From CAYNRG01 sp047974855 (lineage in GTDB: Bacteria > Bacillota_I > Bacilli_A > Erysipelotrichales > Erysipelotrichaceae): 44,200 bases of DNA. Below, piece by piece: positions 15,253 to 23,309 of the stretch (position 1 is its first letter; every line of letters begins with the position of its first letter). A program made the translations under genes and the position numbers. The stretch lies in assembly GCA_047974855.1 (NCBI GenBank), contig JBKECT010000034.1, positions 1-44,200 on the forward strand. The letters are read 5' to 3'. Below the pieces are notes generated by a model. It did not search any database, was not told the origin of the DNA, and worked only from the letters and a program-made list of their open reading frames with translations.

Positions 15253-15298
15253 AAATATGGTTTTTTTTGTGGTAAAATAGGAAGGCGAGGTAGTGAAG

Positions 15299-16351
15299 AT
15301 GAAAAAAGGACTAATAACAACAATAGCAATGACAGCTGCAGCTGCGGCAGCGGCAGTTTTAATCCGTGAGGAAAGTGCTAATAGAAAAAATAATGAACGT
15401 AGAAAAGCATTGAAAATGAGAACTGAAGAAGAAGGAAAAGAGTTAGTAAAAGCGATTCAAGAAATTGAAAATGTACCGTTTGAGAAAAAAAGGGTAGAGC
15501 AGAAGCAGGTTGTTGATGCAAAACAACCACTAATTCAAGAAGAGATAGAATCGGCAGAGTTGGAACACAACTTTAATCGTTTTGTACAACGTGTTAAAGA
15601 GTCAAAAGCGGCGCAGCCACAAATGGTAAATCCAATTCCAGTAGCACAGCCACAACCACAAATGGCAACCCCAATTCCGGTAATGCAAGCACAACCACAA
15701 TTTATCAATACCATTGCCAACAATAAATCAATGGAAGATAGTTTAGTTGAAGTTCCTTTGGGAATGACAACGGAGTTTGAACGCATTTTGCCTAACGATA
15801 AACCTGATGTAGAAAGCAAGGAAAAAGTTAAAAACTATTTCTTAGAAGAAGATGAATTAGAAGAAATTGATTTGAGTATGCTTGATGATTTGATTTTTGA
15901 GGACAGAAACAATTCCGCAAAACTAAGTGCTAAAGAAATGAGTACCCTTGAGGATAAGGTGTTTGATTATCATGAGGAAGAGAAAATTGCAGATAACTCA
16001 ATGGATCAAACGATAAAGGAAATTGCTGCGCTGTATCCACACCTTAACTCTGTGTTTATTGGGAAGGTATTAGAATTACTACCGCAATATAATAGTGAGT
16101 TTAAACCGGGAGAACCAGCTAGAATACTACACCGAATTCAATTTGATGATCCAAAGAGTTTAATGAGATTTATTGAAGTGGTTCGTAGTGTTGGGTATGA
16201 AATATTAGGAACAGATGAAGATGGACAAATTTTGATTCAATTGGACTTTTCAAATCAGGATAGTAAAATAGTAAGTGAAATTTATAATGTAGCAAACCAA
16301 GCTGCAAGTTTAAATGGAATTTACAAAGGAAATGAGCTAGAGAAACTATAA
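15299..16351 (+). CDS. Membrane-anchored hypothetical protein with Pro/Gln-rich linker
   Basis: Not recognised. About 350 aa from ATG 15299, preferred over GTG 15293 because GGCGAGG then sits at proper distance. The N-terminus MKKGLITTIAMTAAAAAAAV is a short hydrophobic segment, an uncleaved anchor or signal. Then comes a charged region, a linker with repeated PIPV..AQPQPQM units (about residues 105-140), an acidic stretch (EEDELEEIDLSMLDDLIF) and a C-terminal globular part of about 120 residues (NSVFIGKVLELLPQYNSEF; RFIEVVRSVGYEILGTDEDG). Single-gene unit with an extended -10 (TGG-TAAAAT, 15270-15278) and its own terminator. The repeats suggest a flexible spacer, possibly through or along the cell wall. 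Confidence 0.7.
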   Translation: MKKGLITTIAMTAAAAAAAVLIREESANRKNNERRKALKMRTEEEGKELVKAIQEIENVPFEKKRVEQKQVVDAKQPLIQEEIESAELEHNFNRFVQRVKESKAAQPQMVNPIPVAQPQPQMATPIPVMQAQPQFINTIANNKSMEDSLVEVPLGMTTEFERILPNDKPDVESKEKVKNYFLEEDELEEIDLSMLDDLIFEDRNNSAKLSAKEMSTLEDKVFDYHEEEKIADNSMDQTIKEIAALYPHLNSVFIGKVLELLPQYNSEFKPGEPARILHRIQFDDPKSLMRFIEVVRSVGYEILGTDEDGQILIQLDFSNQDSKIVSEIYNVANQAASLNGIYKGNELEKL

Positions 16352-16368
16352 GAGCAATTGCTCTTTTT
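16350..16368 (+). terminator. Intrinsic terminator after the anchored Pro/Gln-rich gene
   Basis: AAGAGCAATTGCTCTT (16350-16365) is a perfect palindrome ending in a T run, overlapping the stop codon. Confidence 0.8.
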
Positions 16369-16370
16369 CT

Positions 16371-16398
16371 TTGTTTTTGGATAGAATTGGTATATAAT
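16371..16398 (+). promoter_or_regulatory. Promoter of the ecfA1-ecfA2-ecfT-truA operon
   Basis: -35 TTGTTT (16371-16376), 16-bp spacer, -10 TATAAT (16393-16398), 23 nt before the ecfA1 ATG. Confidence 0.65.
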
Positions 16399-16420
16399 TA
16401 AAGGGCTTTGAGGAGAAAAT

Positions 16421-17248
16421 ATGAAGATTATAGAATTAGAAAATGTTAATTTTTCCTATGATAAACAAACACCTGTTATAAAAGATGTTTCTTTAACTGT
16501 GGAGAAAGGCGAGTATACAACAATCATCGGACATAATGGCAGTGGGAAAAGTACAATTGCAAAATTGTTGATTGGGTTGTTGGAAAAAGATGCGGGTAAT
16601 ATTCGAGTTGGTGGGTTGGAATTAAACCTTGAAAATATTCAAGAAATTCGTAGTAAAGTAGGCATTGTTTTTCAAAACCCAGATAATCAGTTTATTGGAG
16701 CAACCGTTGCAGATGATATAGCGTTTGGATTAGAGAATCGTTGTGTTCAGCAAGAAGAGATGGATGGCATTATTAATGAGTATGCAAAAAAAGTAAGTAT
16801 GGAAGATTTTTTACAAGCTGAGCCAGGTAAACTTTCTGGTGGTCAAAAACAGAGAGTAGCGATTGCAGGTGTTTTGGCTATGAAACCAGAAATATTAATT
16901 TTTGATGAAGCAACAAGTATGTTAGATCCAGAAGGGAAAGAAGAAATTAAAGCCATGATTCAAGAAATTAATCGTGATACAGATATTACAGTGATATCCA
17001 TCACGCATGATATTGAAGAAGTGGTGTATAGTGATCGTGTTTTAGTTATGGATCAGGGAAAAATTATGATGAGTGGAACTCCTGAGGAAATTTTAGTTCA
17101 AGAAGAAAAACTAGTTCATGTTAATTTGGATATTCCTTTTGGGTTAAAAATAGAGAAAGCATTCAAAAAGGTGGATATTGAATTATCAAAGAAAATTGAT
17201 GGGGAAGGATTGGTGGATGAACTATGGCAATACAGTTTAAAAAAGTAA
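16421..17248 (+). CDS. ecfA1: Energy-coupling factor transporter ATPase EcfA1
   Basis: One of two ATPases of the group II ECF module that powers uptake of vitamins and other micronutrients by interchangeable S components. It is 275 aa. Walker A is GHNGSGKSTIAK, the Q loop is VFQNPDNQFIGATV, the ABC signature is LSGGQKQRVAIAG, Walker B is ILIFDEATSMLDP, and the switch His is in SITHD. The C-terminal extension that docks EcfT is present. It overlaps ecfA2 by 25 nt. No S component is encoded here, as is usual for the shared module. Confidence 0.95.
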   Translation: MKIIELENVNFSYDKQTPVIKDVSLTVEKGEYTTIIGHNGSGKSTIAKLLIGLLEKDAGNIRVGGLELNLENIQEIRSKVGIVFQNPDNQFIGATVADDIAFGLENRCVQQEEMDGIINEYAKKVSMEDFLQAEPGKLSGGQKQRVAIAGVLAMKPEILIFDEATSMLDPEGKEEIKAMIQEINRDTDITVISITHDIEEVVYSDRVLVMDQGKIMMSGTPEEILVQEEKLVHVNLDIPFGLKIEKAFKKVDIELSKKIDGEGLVDELWQYSLKK

Positions 17249-18084
17249 CTCATATTTATTCTCCTAATACGCCCTTTTCCTATACGGCTTTAAATGAGAT
17301 TGATTTAAGTATTGCTGAAGGGAAAGTAACCGCAATTATAGGGGCAACAGGATCTGGTAAAAGTACATTGGTTCAGCATTTAAACGCTCTTTTACTTCCG
17401 ACAAGTGGTGAAGTTGAGGTTTGTGGGAAAGTGATTAATGATAAGGAAAAACCAAAAAAATTAAAAAGTTTAAGAAAAGAAGTTGGACTGGTTTTTCAAT
17501 TCCCTGAATATCAATTATTTGAAGAGACGATTATTAAAGATGTGGCGTTTGGCCCTAAGAACTTTGGAGCTACAGAAGAGGAAGCAAACACGAAAGCAAA
17601 GCAGGCACTTCAGGTTGTAGGAATAACAGAGGATTACTATGAACGCTCTCCTTTAGATTTATCAGGAGGACAAAAAAGAAGAGTAGCGATTGCGGGCATT
17701 TTAGCGATGGATCCAAGTGTGGTGGTGTTGGATGAACCAACTGCTGGGCTTGATCCACAAGGAGCAAAACAAATGATGACTTTATTCAAGTCATTAAATA
17801 CAGAGTTAGTGAAGACAGTGCTTGTCGTTACCCATGATATGGATCATGTGTTGAATTACTGTGATGAGGTTGTCGTTTTAATTGATGGTAGAGTACATTG
17901 CAATTCTAGTGTCCAAGATTTTTTTAGAGACTATGACTTGATGGAAAAACTAGAGGTTGTCGCACCACGAGTGATTCAGTTTCGTAAAGAGCTGCAAGAG
18001 AAAGGATTTACTTTGTCTGATGATGCTTTGACATTAGATAAGATTGCAGAAGAAGTAAAGGCACAGGTGGTATCTCATGAATAA
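17224..18084 (+). CDS. ecfA2: Energy-coupling factor transporter ATPase EcfA2
   Basis: Partner ATPase of EcfA1, 286 aa. Walker A is GATGSGKSTLVQ, the Q loop VFQFPEYQLFEETI is typical of EcfA2, the signature is LSGGQKRRVAIAG, Walker B is VVVLDEPTAGLDP, and the switch is VTHDMDHV. It starts inside the 3' end of ecfA1 and overlaps ecfT by 8 nt, so the three subunits are produced together in the cytoplasm for assembly with membrane EcfT. Confidence 0.95.
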   Translation: MAIQFKKVTHIYSPNTPFSYTALNEIDLSIAEGKVTAIIGATGSGKSTLVQHLNALLLPTSGEVEVCGKVINDKEKPKKLKSLRKEVGLVFQFPEYQLFEETIIKDVAFGPKNFGATEEEANTKAKQALQVVGITEDYYERSPLDLSGGQKRRVAIAGILAMDPSVVVLDEPTAGLDPQGAKQMMTLFKSLNTELVKTVLVVTHDMDHVLNYCDEVVVLIDGRVHCNSSVQDFFRDYDLMEKLEVVAPRVIQFRKELQEKGFTLSDDALTLDKIAEEVKAQVVSHE

Positions 18085-18877
18085 TTTTGTGTTAGGGAAA
18101 TACATGCCATTGAATTCTGTTATTCACAAGTTAGATCCACGAGTTAAGATTTTAGCAATGCTTGGAATGCTTATCACACTGTTTTTCCCTATTGGTTGGA
18201 TAGGATATGGTGTTATTGGCTTTTTTGCATTATTAACGATTCACTTAGCAAAGTTAAAATTAAATTTTATTTGGAAGTCAATGAAACCCATGTTATTTAT
18301 GTTACTGTTTTTGCTAGTGCTAAATATTTTGGTGTTAAAAACAGGAGTTATTTTAGTACAAATTGGCTCATTTGCGATTTATAGCGATGCTGTTTTTCAA
18401 ACTTTGTTTATTGCAGTTCGTTTAATTTTAATGATTATGATTACAACCGTACTTACAGCAACGACAAAACCTTTGGAGCTGACGCTGGGAATAGAAGATT
18501 TATTGCTTCCATTTTCAAAGATTGGTGTGCCAGCTCATGAGATTGCTATGTTGATTTCTATTGCATTGCGATTCATTCCGGATTTGATTGAAGAAACACA
18601 GCGAATCTTACGAGCACAAGCTTCTCGTGGAGTTGATTTAGGGGAAGGGAAGATTAAAGAAAAAATCATGGCCATTTTGTCATTAGTTGTGCCACTATTT
18701 GTATCGGCGTTTCAACGTGCTGAAGAATTAGCAAATGCAATGGAGTCAAGAGGATACAATCCGGATAAAAAAAGAACACGGTATAAAGTGTTGAAGATAC
18801 AGAAACGGGATTGGATTTTTGGATTATGCACACTTCTTTTGATGGTTGCGATGATTGTTTGGTCACTGTTATCATGA
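18077..18877 (+). CDS. ecfT: Energy-coupling factor transporter transmembrane protein EcfT
   Basis: Membrane scaffold linking EcfA1/A2 to the S component, 266 aa. It has several hydrophobic helices, then cytoplasmic coupling helices with the Ala-Arg-Gly type motifs (RILRAQASRGVDL and AMESRGYNP) that contact the ATPases. The N-terminus GKYMPLNSVIHKLDPRVKI is the standard family start. Its stop overlaps the truA ATG (ATGA). The order ecfA1-ecfA2-ecfT-truA followed by rplM-rpsI is the usual Firmicutes arrangement. Confidence 0.95.
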   Translation: MNNFVLGKYMPLNSVIHKLDPRVKILAMLGMLITLFFPIGWIGYGVIGFFALLTIHLAKLKLNFIWKSMKPMLFMLLFLLVLNILVLKTGVILVQIGSFAIYSDAVFQTLFIAVRLILMIMITTVLTATTKPLELTLGIEDLLLPFSKIGVPAHEIAMLISIALRFIPDLIEETQRILRAQASRGVDLGEGKIKEKIMAILSLVVPLFVSAFQRAEELANAMESRGYNPDKKRTRYKVLKIQKRDWIFGLCTLLLMVAMIVWSLLS

Positions 18878-19605
18878 GGTATTTTGTAAAAGTGGCTTAT
18901 GATGGGACAAACTATGCAGGGTGGCAATCCCAGCCCGAAAAAATAACGGTTCAATCTGAAATTGAAAAAGTGTTAAAAAAAATAGTGGATGAAACAATTT
19001 TAATTCATGGAAGTGGAAGAACGGATGCTAAGGTACACGCAACAGGGCAAGTTTTCCATTTTGATAGCAATGTAGTGATTGACTGCGACAGTTGGAAAAG
19101 AGCGTTTAATGCACTTTTACCCAAAGATATTGTTGTTTATGATGTTGTTGAAGTTGCAAAGGATGCCCATTGTCGCAGAGATGCAATTTCTAAGCAGTAT
19201 GAGTATCGTTTGAATATGGGGGAATATAATCTTTTCCAACGTAATCACATCTATCAACTAAACCAGAAGTTGGATGTAGAAAAAATGAAAGAAGCTAGTC
19301 TGTATTTTGTTGGAACTCATGATTTCTCTTCGTTTTGTGCTAATACAAAAGAAGAAAAAGAAAATCAAGTTCGTACGATTTTTGATATTCAATTAAAGAT
19401 ACAAGGAGATATTTTATCCATTCAATTTATTGGAGATGGGTTTATGCGGTATATGGTTCGGATGTTAGTGGGTGGCTTGATTGAAGTTGGGAGAGGGAAG
19501 ATTGAGCCAACGCATTTAAAGGAGATATTGGATAAGCAAGACAAAGATGCTTGCAATTACAACAGCGATCCTTGTGGGTTATATTTGATGCAAGTGAAAT
19601 ATTGA
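18874..19605 (+). CDS. truA: tRNA pseudouridine(38-40) synthase
   Basis: Isomerises uridines 38-40 in the tRNA anticodon stem-loop. It is 243 aa from ATG 18874, which overlaps the ecfT stop; the frame is open upstream within ecfT but family homology begins at MRYFVKVAYDGTNYAGWQ. The catalytic Asp is in GSGRTDAKVHA. RDAISKQYEYR, and FIGDGFMRYMVRMLVGGLIEVG near the C-terminus, are conserved. Normal length, last gene of the ecf operon. Confidence 0.95.
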   Translation: MRYFVKVAYDGTNYAGWQSQPEKITVQSEIEKVLKKIVDETILIHGSGRTDAKVHATGQVFHFDSNVVIDCDSWKRAFNALLPKDIVVYDVVEVAKDAHCRRDAISKQYEYRLNMGEYNLFQRNHIYQLNQKLDVEKMKEASLYFVGTHDFSSFCANTKEEKENQVRTIFDIQLKIQGDILSIQFIGDGFMRYMVRMLVGGLIEVGRGKIEPTHLKEILDKQDKDACNYNSDPCGLYLMQVKY

Positions 19606-19637
19606 AATGAGAATAAAAAATATTTCAAGGAGGATGT

Positions 19638-20055
19638 ATGCTTAAATTGAATAAAAAAGAAAAATATTTCTTTGCATATGTTTAGTCATATTTGCATTGG
19701 TATTAGTTTTAAATGGTCTAACGTTTCATATTATTCTATTTCTAATGGATTGATGGATATGATTCAGCAAGAATACACACAATATATGAATTAGGGTGGA
19801 AGAAGTGTTGCTCATCTTTTGGCACGACTATTTTTAAGTATACCTAAACCGATATTTAATGTTATTAATTCAATTATCTATCTCTTAATGAATTTAGCGA
19901 TATATTTTTACGCAGCGGGTAAAAAAGAGATGGATAAGCCATTAGTGTTGATGATCATTGCGTGCCTTAATTTTATTTTTATACCGGTTTTTGGGCAGAC
20001 TATTTTACGGTAAACAGGAGCTCACAACTATTTATGGGTGATGACAATTATTAGA
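19638..20055 (+). pseudogene. Decayed DUF6056-type membrane protein gene
   Basis: A good ribosome site (CAAGGAGG) precedes ATG 19638, but the frame closes after 15 codons. In another frame homology resumes: IQQEYTQYMN, a TAG where Trp is expected, then GGRSVAHLLARLFLSIPK, a hydrophobic segment, and FIPVFGQTIL. After two more lesions (CGG and TAA where the family motif has Trp-Leu), TGAHNYLWVMTII is still readable. The order matches the N-terminal region of large DUF6056-family polytopic proteins (sequence pattern recalled, not searched). At least one frameshift and several stops plus loss of the C-terminal part show it is dead. It lies between truA and rplM, which are usually adjacent. Confidence 0.7.
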
Positions 20056-20247
20056 TGAGGTTGCGTCAACACAGAAAGTGTAATTCAAGGCTTGCTGGTG
20101 TGTATCGACAAACAAAGTTGGTTGCTAAAGAAAGGAAGTGCACTATTATGGAGGGTTGCAGTGTCCAGTGGCTTATCCTTAATTAACATAAAGGTTTAGA
20201 GTCAGGAGGGGTCATGTATTTTTGTAGAAAACTTGTAAAAATAATGA
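20056..20247 (+). other. Non-coding stretch between the pseudogene and rplM promoter
   Basis: No intact frame or recognisable motif. Probably further decayed remains of the same membrane-protein gene; short open segments lack ribosome sites and homology I can recognise. Confidence 0.4.
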
Positions 20248-20277
20248 TTGACTTCCATATGGGATACAAGGTATAAT
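20248..20277 (+). promoter_or_regulatory. rplM-rpsI promoter
   Basis: -35 TTGACT (20248-20253), 18-bp spacer, -10 TATAAT (20272-20277), directly ahead of the structured leader. Confidence 0.8.
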
Positions 20278-20280
20278 GAT

Positions 20281-20333
20281 AAACGGCAACTTATGCCAAA
20301 TGTAGCCCCGGAAACTACATTGGTTTAGGAGGG
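20281..20333 (+). ncRNA. Ribosomal protein L13 leader
   Basis: Two consecutive hairpins lie between the transcription start and the rplM ribosome site: GGCA/TGCC (20285-20288 with 20294-20297) and ATGTAG/CTACAT (20100-series arms at 20300-20305 and 20315-20320), the latter enclosing CCCCGGAAA. Position and structure fit the L13 leader family of low-GC Gram-positives, thought to mediate autoregulation of rplM-rpsI by L13. The family assignment is from memory and placement, not a covariance search. Confidence 0.75.
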
Positions 20334-20338
20334 AAAAT

Positions 20339-20776
20339 ATGCGTCAAACAACGATGACAAAACCAAGTGAAGTCACTCGTCAATGGTTCGTAATTGATGG
20401 TGATGGATGTACACTAGGAAGACTTGCTACAGAGGTAGCGTCTGTATTAAGAGGGAAACACAAACCAACTTATACACCTAATGTTGATTGTGGTGATTAT
20501 GTAATTATTATCAATGCTGATAAAATTCAAATTACTGGAGATCAAACGAACAAAAAGAATTACTACAACCATTCACAATATCGTGGAGGACTTCGCACAC
20601 GTTCAACAGGAACAATGCGTACTCAATACACTGTGGAATGGGTAGAAAGAGCAATTCATGGAATGTTGCCTCACACTAAATTAGGTGATGTAATGCGTGG
20701 ACATTTATTTGTCTACAAAGGAGCTGAACACCCACATACTGCTCAACAACCTGTAGAAATGAAACTTAAAGGATAG
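20339..20776 (+). CDS. rplM: 50S ribosomal protein L13
   Basis: Early-assembling large-subunit protein, 145 aa, normal size. Conserved stretches include WFVIDGDGCTLGRLATEVAS, LRGKHKPTYTPNVDCGDYV, and AIHGMLPHTKLGDVMRGHLF. AGGAGGG lies 5 nt before ATG 20339. Cotranscribed with rpsI (12-nt gap) behind the L13 leader. Confidence 0.97.
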   Translation: MRQTTMTKPSEVTRQWFVIDGDGCTLGRLATEVASVLRGKHKPTYTPNVDCGDYVIIINADKIQITGDQTNKKNYYNHSQYRGGLRTRSTGTMRTQYTVEWVERAIHGMLPHTKLGDVMRGHLFVYKGAEHPHTAQQPVEMKLKG

Positions 20777-20788
20777 GAGGAGAAAAAC

Positions 20789-21196
20789 ATGGTAGCTAAG
20801 AAAAAAACAAATGTTTGTTATATCGGTACAGGCCGACGTAAATCATCTGTAGCACGTGTCTTTATGACTCCTGGTACAGGAAACATTACAGTCAATGGGC
20901 AAACATTAGATGAATATTTGCCACTTGAAACATTGAGAATGAATGTACGTCTTCCATTGAATTTAACAGAAACATTAAATCAATTTGATGTTAAAGTTAA
21001 TGTTGCTGGTGGAGGATATTCAGGGCAATCTGGAGCAATGCGTCACGGAATTGCACGTGCTTTACTTGAAGCATCTGCAGATTATCGTCCAGCATTGAAA
21101 GCAGCAGGATTCCTAACACGTGATTCACGTGCTAAAGAACGTAAGAAATACGGACTTAAAGGAGCTCGTCGCGCACCTCAATTCTCAAAACGTTAA
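20789..21196 (+). CDS. rpsI: 30S ribosomal protein S9
   Basis: Small-subunit protein whose C-terminal tail reaches the P-site tRNA, 135 aa. Conserved features are GTGRRKSSVARVF, GGGYSGQSGAMRHGIARAL, LTRDSRAKERKKYGLKGARR and the terminal QFSKR with its basic end. AGGAGGAG precedes the ATG. Second gene of the rplM operon, followed by a terminator. Confidence 0.97.
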   Translation: MVAKKKTNVCYIGTGRRKSSVARVFMTPGTGNITVNGQTLDEYLPLETLRMNVRLPLNLTETLNQFDVKVNVAGGGYSGQSGAMRHGIARALLEASADYRPALKAAGFLTRDSRAKERKKYGLKGARRAPQFSKR

Positions 21197-21207
21197 TTTA
21201 CGTACTC

Positions 21208-21234
21208 AAAACTCACCGATGGGTGGGTTTTTTG
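21208..21234 (+). terminator. Terminator of rplM-rpsI
   Basis: ACTCACC and GGTGGGT (one G-U) form a GC-rich 7-bp stem followed by six T. Confidence 0.85.
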
Positions 21235-21281
21235 TTGCTTAAATGGAGTGACACTTGGATAAAATGTGAATATTTTGGTTA

Positions 21282-21330
21282 TTGAAAAAAATCATGTAGA
21301 TGATATAATATTTATGGTTATTGTAATAAC
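21282..21330 (+). promoter_or_regulatory. Flavocytochrome promoter with 5'-end hairpin
   Basis: -35 TTGAAA (21282-21287), 16-bp spacer, -10 TATAAT (21304-21309). The predicted transcript begins with GTTAT-TGTA-ATAAC (21317-21330), a small hairpin immediately ahead of GGAGGAGAG. The same layout precedes the FMN-binding lipoprotein gene at 24860. Confidence 0.65.
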
Positions 21331-21344
21331 ATGGAGGAGAGAAG

Positions 21345-23150
21345 ATGAAAAAGTTAGTTAGTTTTTTAGTGGCTACAGCAATGATGTTAACACTTGTTGG
21401 TTGTAGCAGCACACCAACTGGTTATACTGCTGGAGAGTATAGCGCAACAGTAACAGGACAACAAGAAATGGTAGTCACTGTAACGTTTAGTGAAGATGCA
21501 ATTACAGACATTCAAATTGAGCATAATGAAACAGCCGGTATCGGAGCTCCAGTCGTTGAAGAAATGCCACAACAAATTATAGAGTTACAAGGGCTTGGAA
21601 TTGACACTGTAACAGGGGCAACATTAACAAGCCAAGCCATCTTAGATGGCGTTGCGGATTGTGTTGAACAGGCTGGTGGAGATGTTGAAGCACTTAAAGC
21701 AATTACGACAACAGTGGAAAAAGAAGCAGATTTAGAACTTAGTGCAGATGTTGTTATTATTGGTGCTGGTGGAGCAGGAATGGCTGCAGCAGTTACTGCA
21801 AATCAAGCTGGTAAATCAGTGCTAGTCATTGAAAAGACAAGCAACATGGGTGGAAACACAGCACTAGCTGGTGGAGCATTTAATGCAGTTATTGAAGGCA
21901 GTGAAGAAGCGATTGCTCGTGAAGATAGTTTGGAATTATTCTATACCCAAACTTATGAAGGTGGAAACTCAGAAGCAGATCCAGAACTAGTACAATTACT
22001 AGTAGATAATTCTGGTTCAGCTGTAACTTGGTTAAAATCTTTAGGAATGGAGTTTTATGATGATTTATTTACAGTAACTGGTGGAATGTGGGAAAGAGCT
22101 TATAAACCCGTTGAGCCAGAAGGGTCAGGCTTCTTCAAAACTTATAAAGCTTATATGGAAGTGAACGAAGGAATTACAATTCAATACAATACTGAAGCAA
22201 CAGAATTAATTGTTGAAGATGGTGTTGTCGTAGGAGTTGTAGGTGTTGGAGCTACTGGGAACACTGTAACTGCACGTGCAACCAACGGGGTTGTCTTAGC
22301 AACAGGTGGATTTGGTCAAAATATCGAGATGCGTGTTGAAGCTAATGCACTTACTAACTTATGGCCAACACTTGATGAATCTATCCCATCAACAAATACC
22401 TCTTCAATTACAGGAGATGGAATGGTAATGGCTGAAGCAATCGGGGCAAATTTAATCCAAATGGGAAACATTCAATTATTACCTCTTGGAGATCCTGAAA
22501 CAGGAAGTTTATCTGGTAATATTGAGCATGCAGTAGAAAGTCGTATCTTTGTGAATACGGATGGATTACGATTTGTGAATGAAGGTGGTCGTCGTGATGA
22601 AATGACACTGGCTTTATTTGAACAAGAAGATACATTAATGTATATCGTAATGGATAGTGATACATACCCTACAGGGGAAGAAAAAAATAACTTTAACGAA
22701 ACAATGAATAGTTTAGTAGAAGCAGGACGTGCTTATAAAGCAGATACATTAGAAGAGCTTGCGGACATGATTGGTGTTCCAGCTGAAAACTTAGTAGCAA
22801 CTGTTGAAGAATACAATCGTTATTGCTTAGGTGGAGATTTGTATGGTGAAACAGATGCGTTTGGACGTACGTTATTCACTGATACAAATGAAGTTAATGA
22901 TGGAATTAACGATGGACCATATTATGCAGCAGCACGTGTGCCAACCGTACATCATACAATGGGTGGTGTTCAAATCAACACCAACACAGAAGTGCTGGAT
23001 ACAGAAGGTAATGTAATTAGTGGACTTTATGCAGCGGGAGAAGTAACTGGAGGAATTCATGGAGCTAACCGTCTTGGAGGAAATGCACTAACAGATACAA
23101 TCGTATTTGGACGTATTGCAGGTGAACAAGCGTCAAATTTCACAAAATAA
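21345..23150 (+). CDS. Lipoprotein flavocytochrome c-type reductase (FMN-binding plus FAD-binding domains)
   Basis: 601 aa. Lipoprotein signal with lipobox LVGC (Cys20), so it acts on the outer face of the membrane. An FMN-binding domain (about 27-115) carries the covalent flavinylation motif VTGATLTS, with Thr95 the predicted FMN-linked residue. A fumarate-reductase-type FAD domain follows (VVIIGAGGAGMAAAV at 136-150; NMGGNTALAGGAFN; near the C-terminus AGEVTGGIHGANRLGGNALT). This architecture matches extracellular flavin reductases of Gram-positive bacteria using fumarate, urocanate or related acceptors. No heme motif (CxxCH) is present. Substrate is not determined. A single-gene unit with its own promoter and terminator; it needs an ApbE flavin transferase, which is not in this window. 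Confidence 0.85.
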   Translation: MKKLVSFLVATAMMLTLVGCSSTPTGYTAGEYSATVTGQQEMVVTVTFSEDAITDIQIEHNETAGIGAPVVEEMPQQIIELQGLGIDTVTGATLTSQAILDGVADCVEQAGGDVEALKAITTTVEKEADLELSADVVIIGAGGAGMAAAVTANQAGKSVLVIEKTSNMGGNTALAGGAFNAVIEGSEEAIAREDSLELFYTQTYEGGNSEADPELVQLLVDNSGSAVTWLKSLGMEFYDDLFTVTGGMWERAYKPVEPEGSGFFKTYKAYMEVNEGITIQYNTEATELIVEDGVVVGVVGVGATGNTVTARATNGVVLATGGFGQNIEMRVEANALTNLWPTLDESIPSTNTSSITGDGMVMAEAIGANLIQMGNIQLLPLGDPETGSLSGNIEHAVESRIFVNTDGLRFVNEGGRRDEMTLALFEQEDTLMYIVMDSDTYPTGEEKNNFNETMNSLVEAGRAYKADTLEELADMIGVPAENLVATVEEYNRYCLGGDLYGETDAFGRTLFTDTNEVNDGINDGPYYAAARVPTVHHTMGGVQINTNTEVLDTEGNVISGLYAAGEVTGGIHGANRLGGNALTDTIVFGRIAGEQASNFTK

Positions 23151-23155
23151 AGTGT

Positions 23156-23181
23156 AAAGAGGATAATCATCCTCTTTTTTT
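23156..23181 (+). terminator. Terminator of the flavocytochrome gene
   Basis: AAAGAGGAT, loop AATC, ATCCTCTTT, followed by a T run; perfect 9-bp stem. Confidence 0.9.
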
Positions 23182-23309
23182 GTTTAAAAAGTCATAGAAT
23201 TAATGTCTTGTTACTAAAAGGTTTTTTTGGAGTGAATATTTCATAACTTAGTTCTTTGCATTTTCTTTAAATTTTGATAAAATAAGACTATAAATTAGGG
23301 GGAATAGAA

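Noticed and set aside
15600..15710. Tandem DNA repeat array or CRISPR
   Set aside because: Only a protein-level Pro/Gln linker repeat inside a coding sequence; spacing and length do not fit CRISPR. No CRISPR array was seen anywhere in the window.
22831..23060. Additional small genes overlapping the flavocytochrome
   Set aside because: Frames on both strands lie fully inside conserved flavocytochrome coding sequence and lack ribosome sites or sensible composition.
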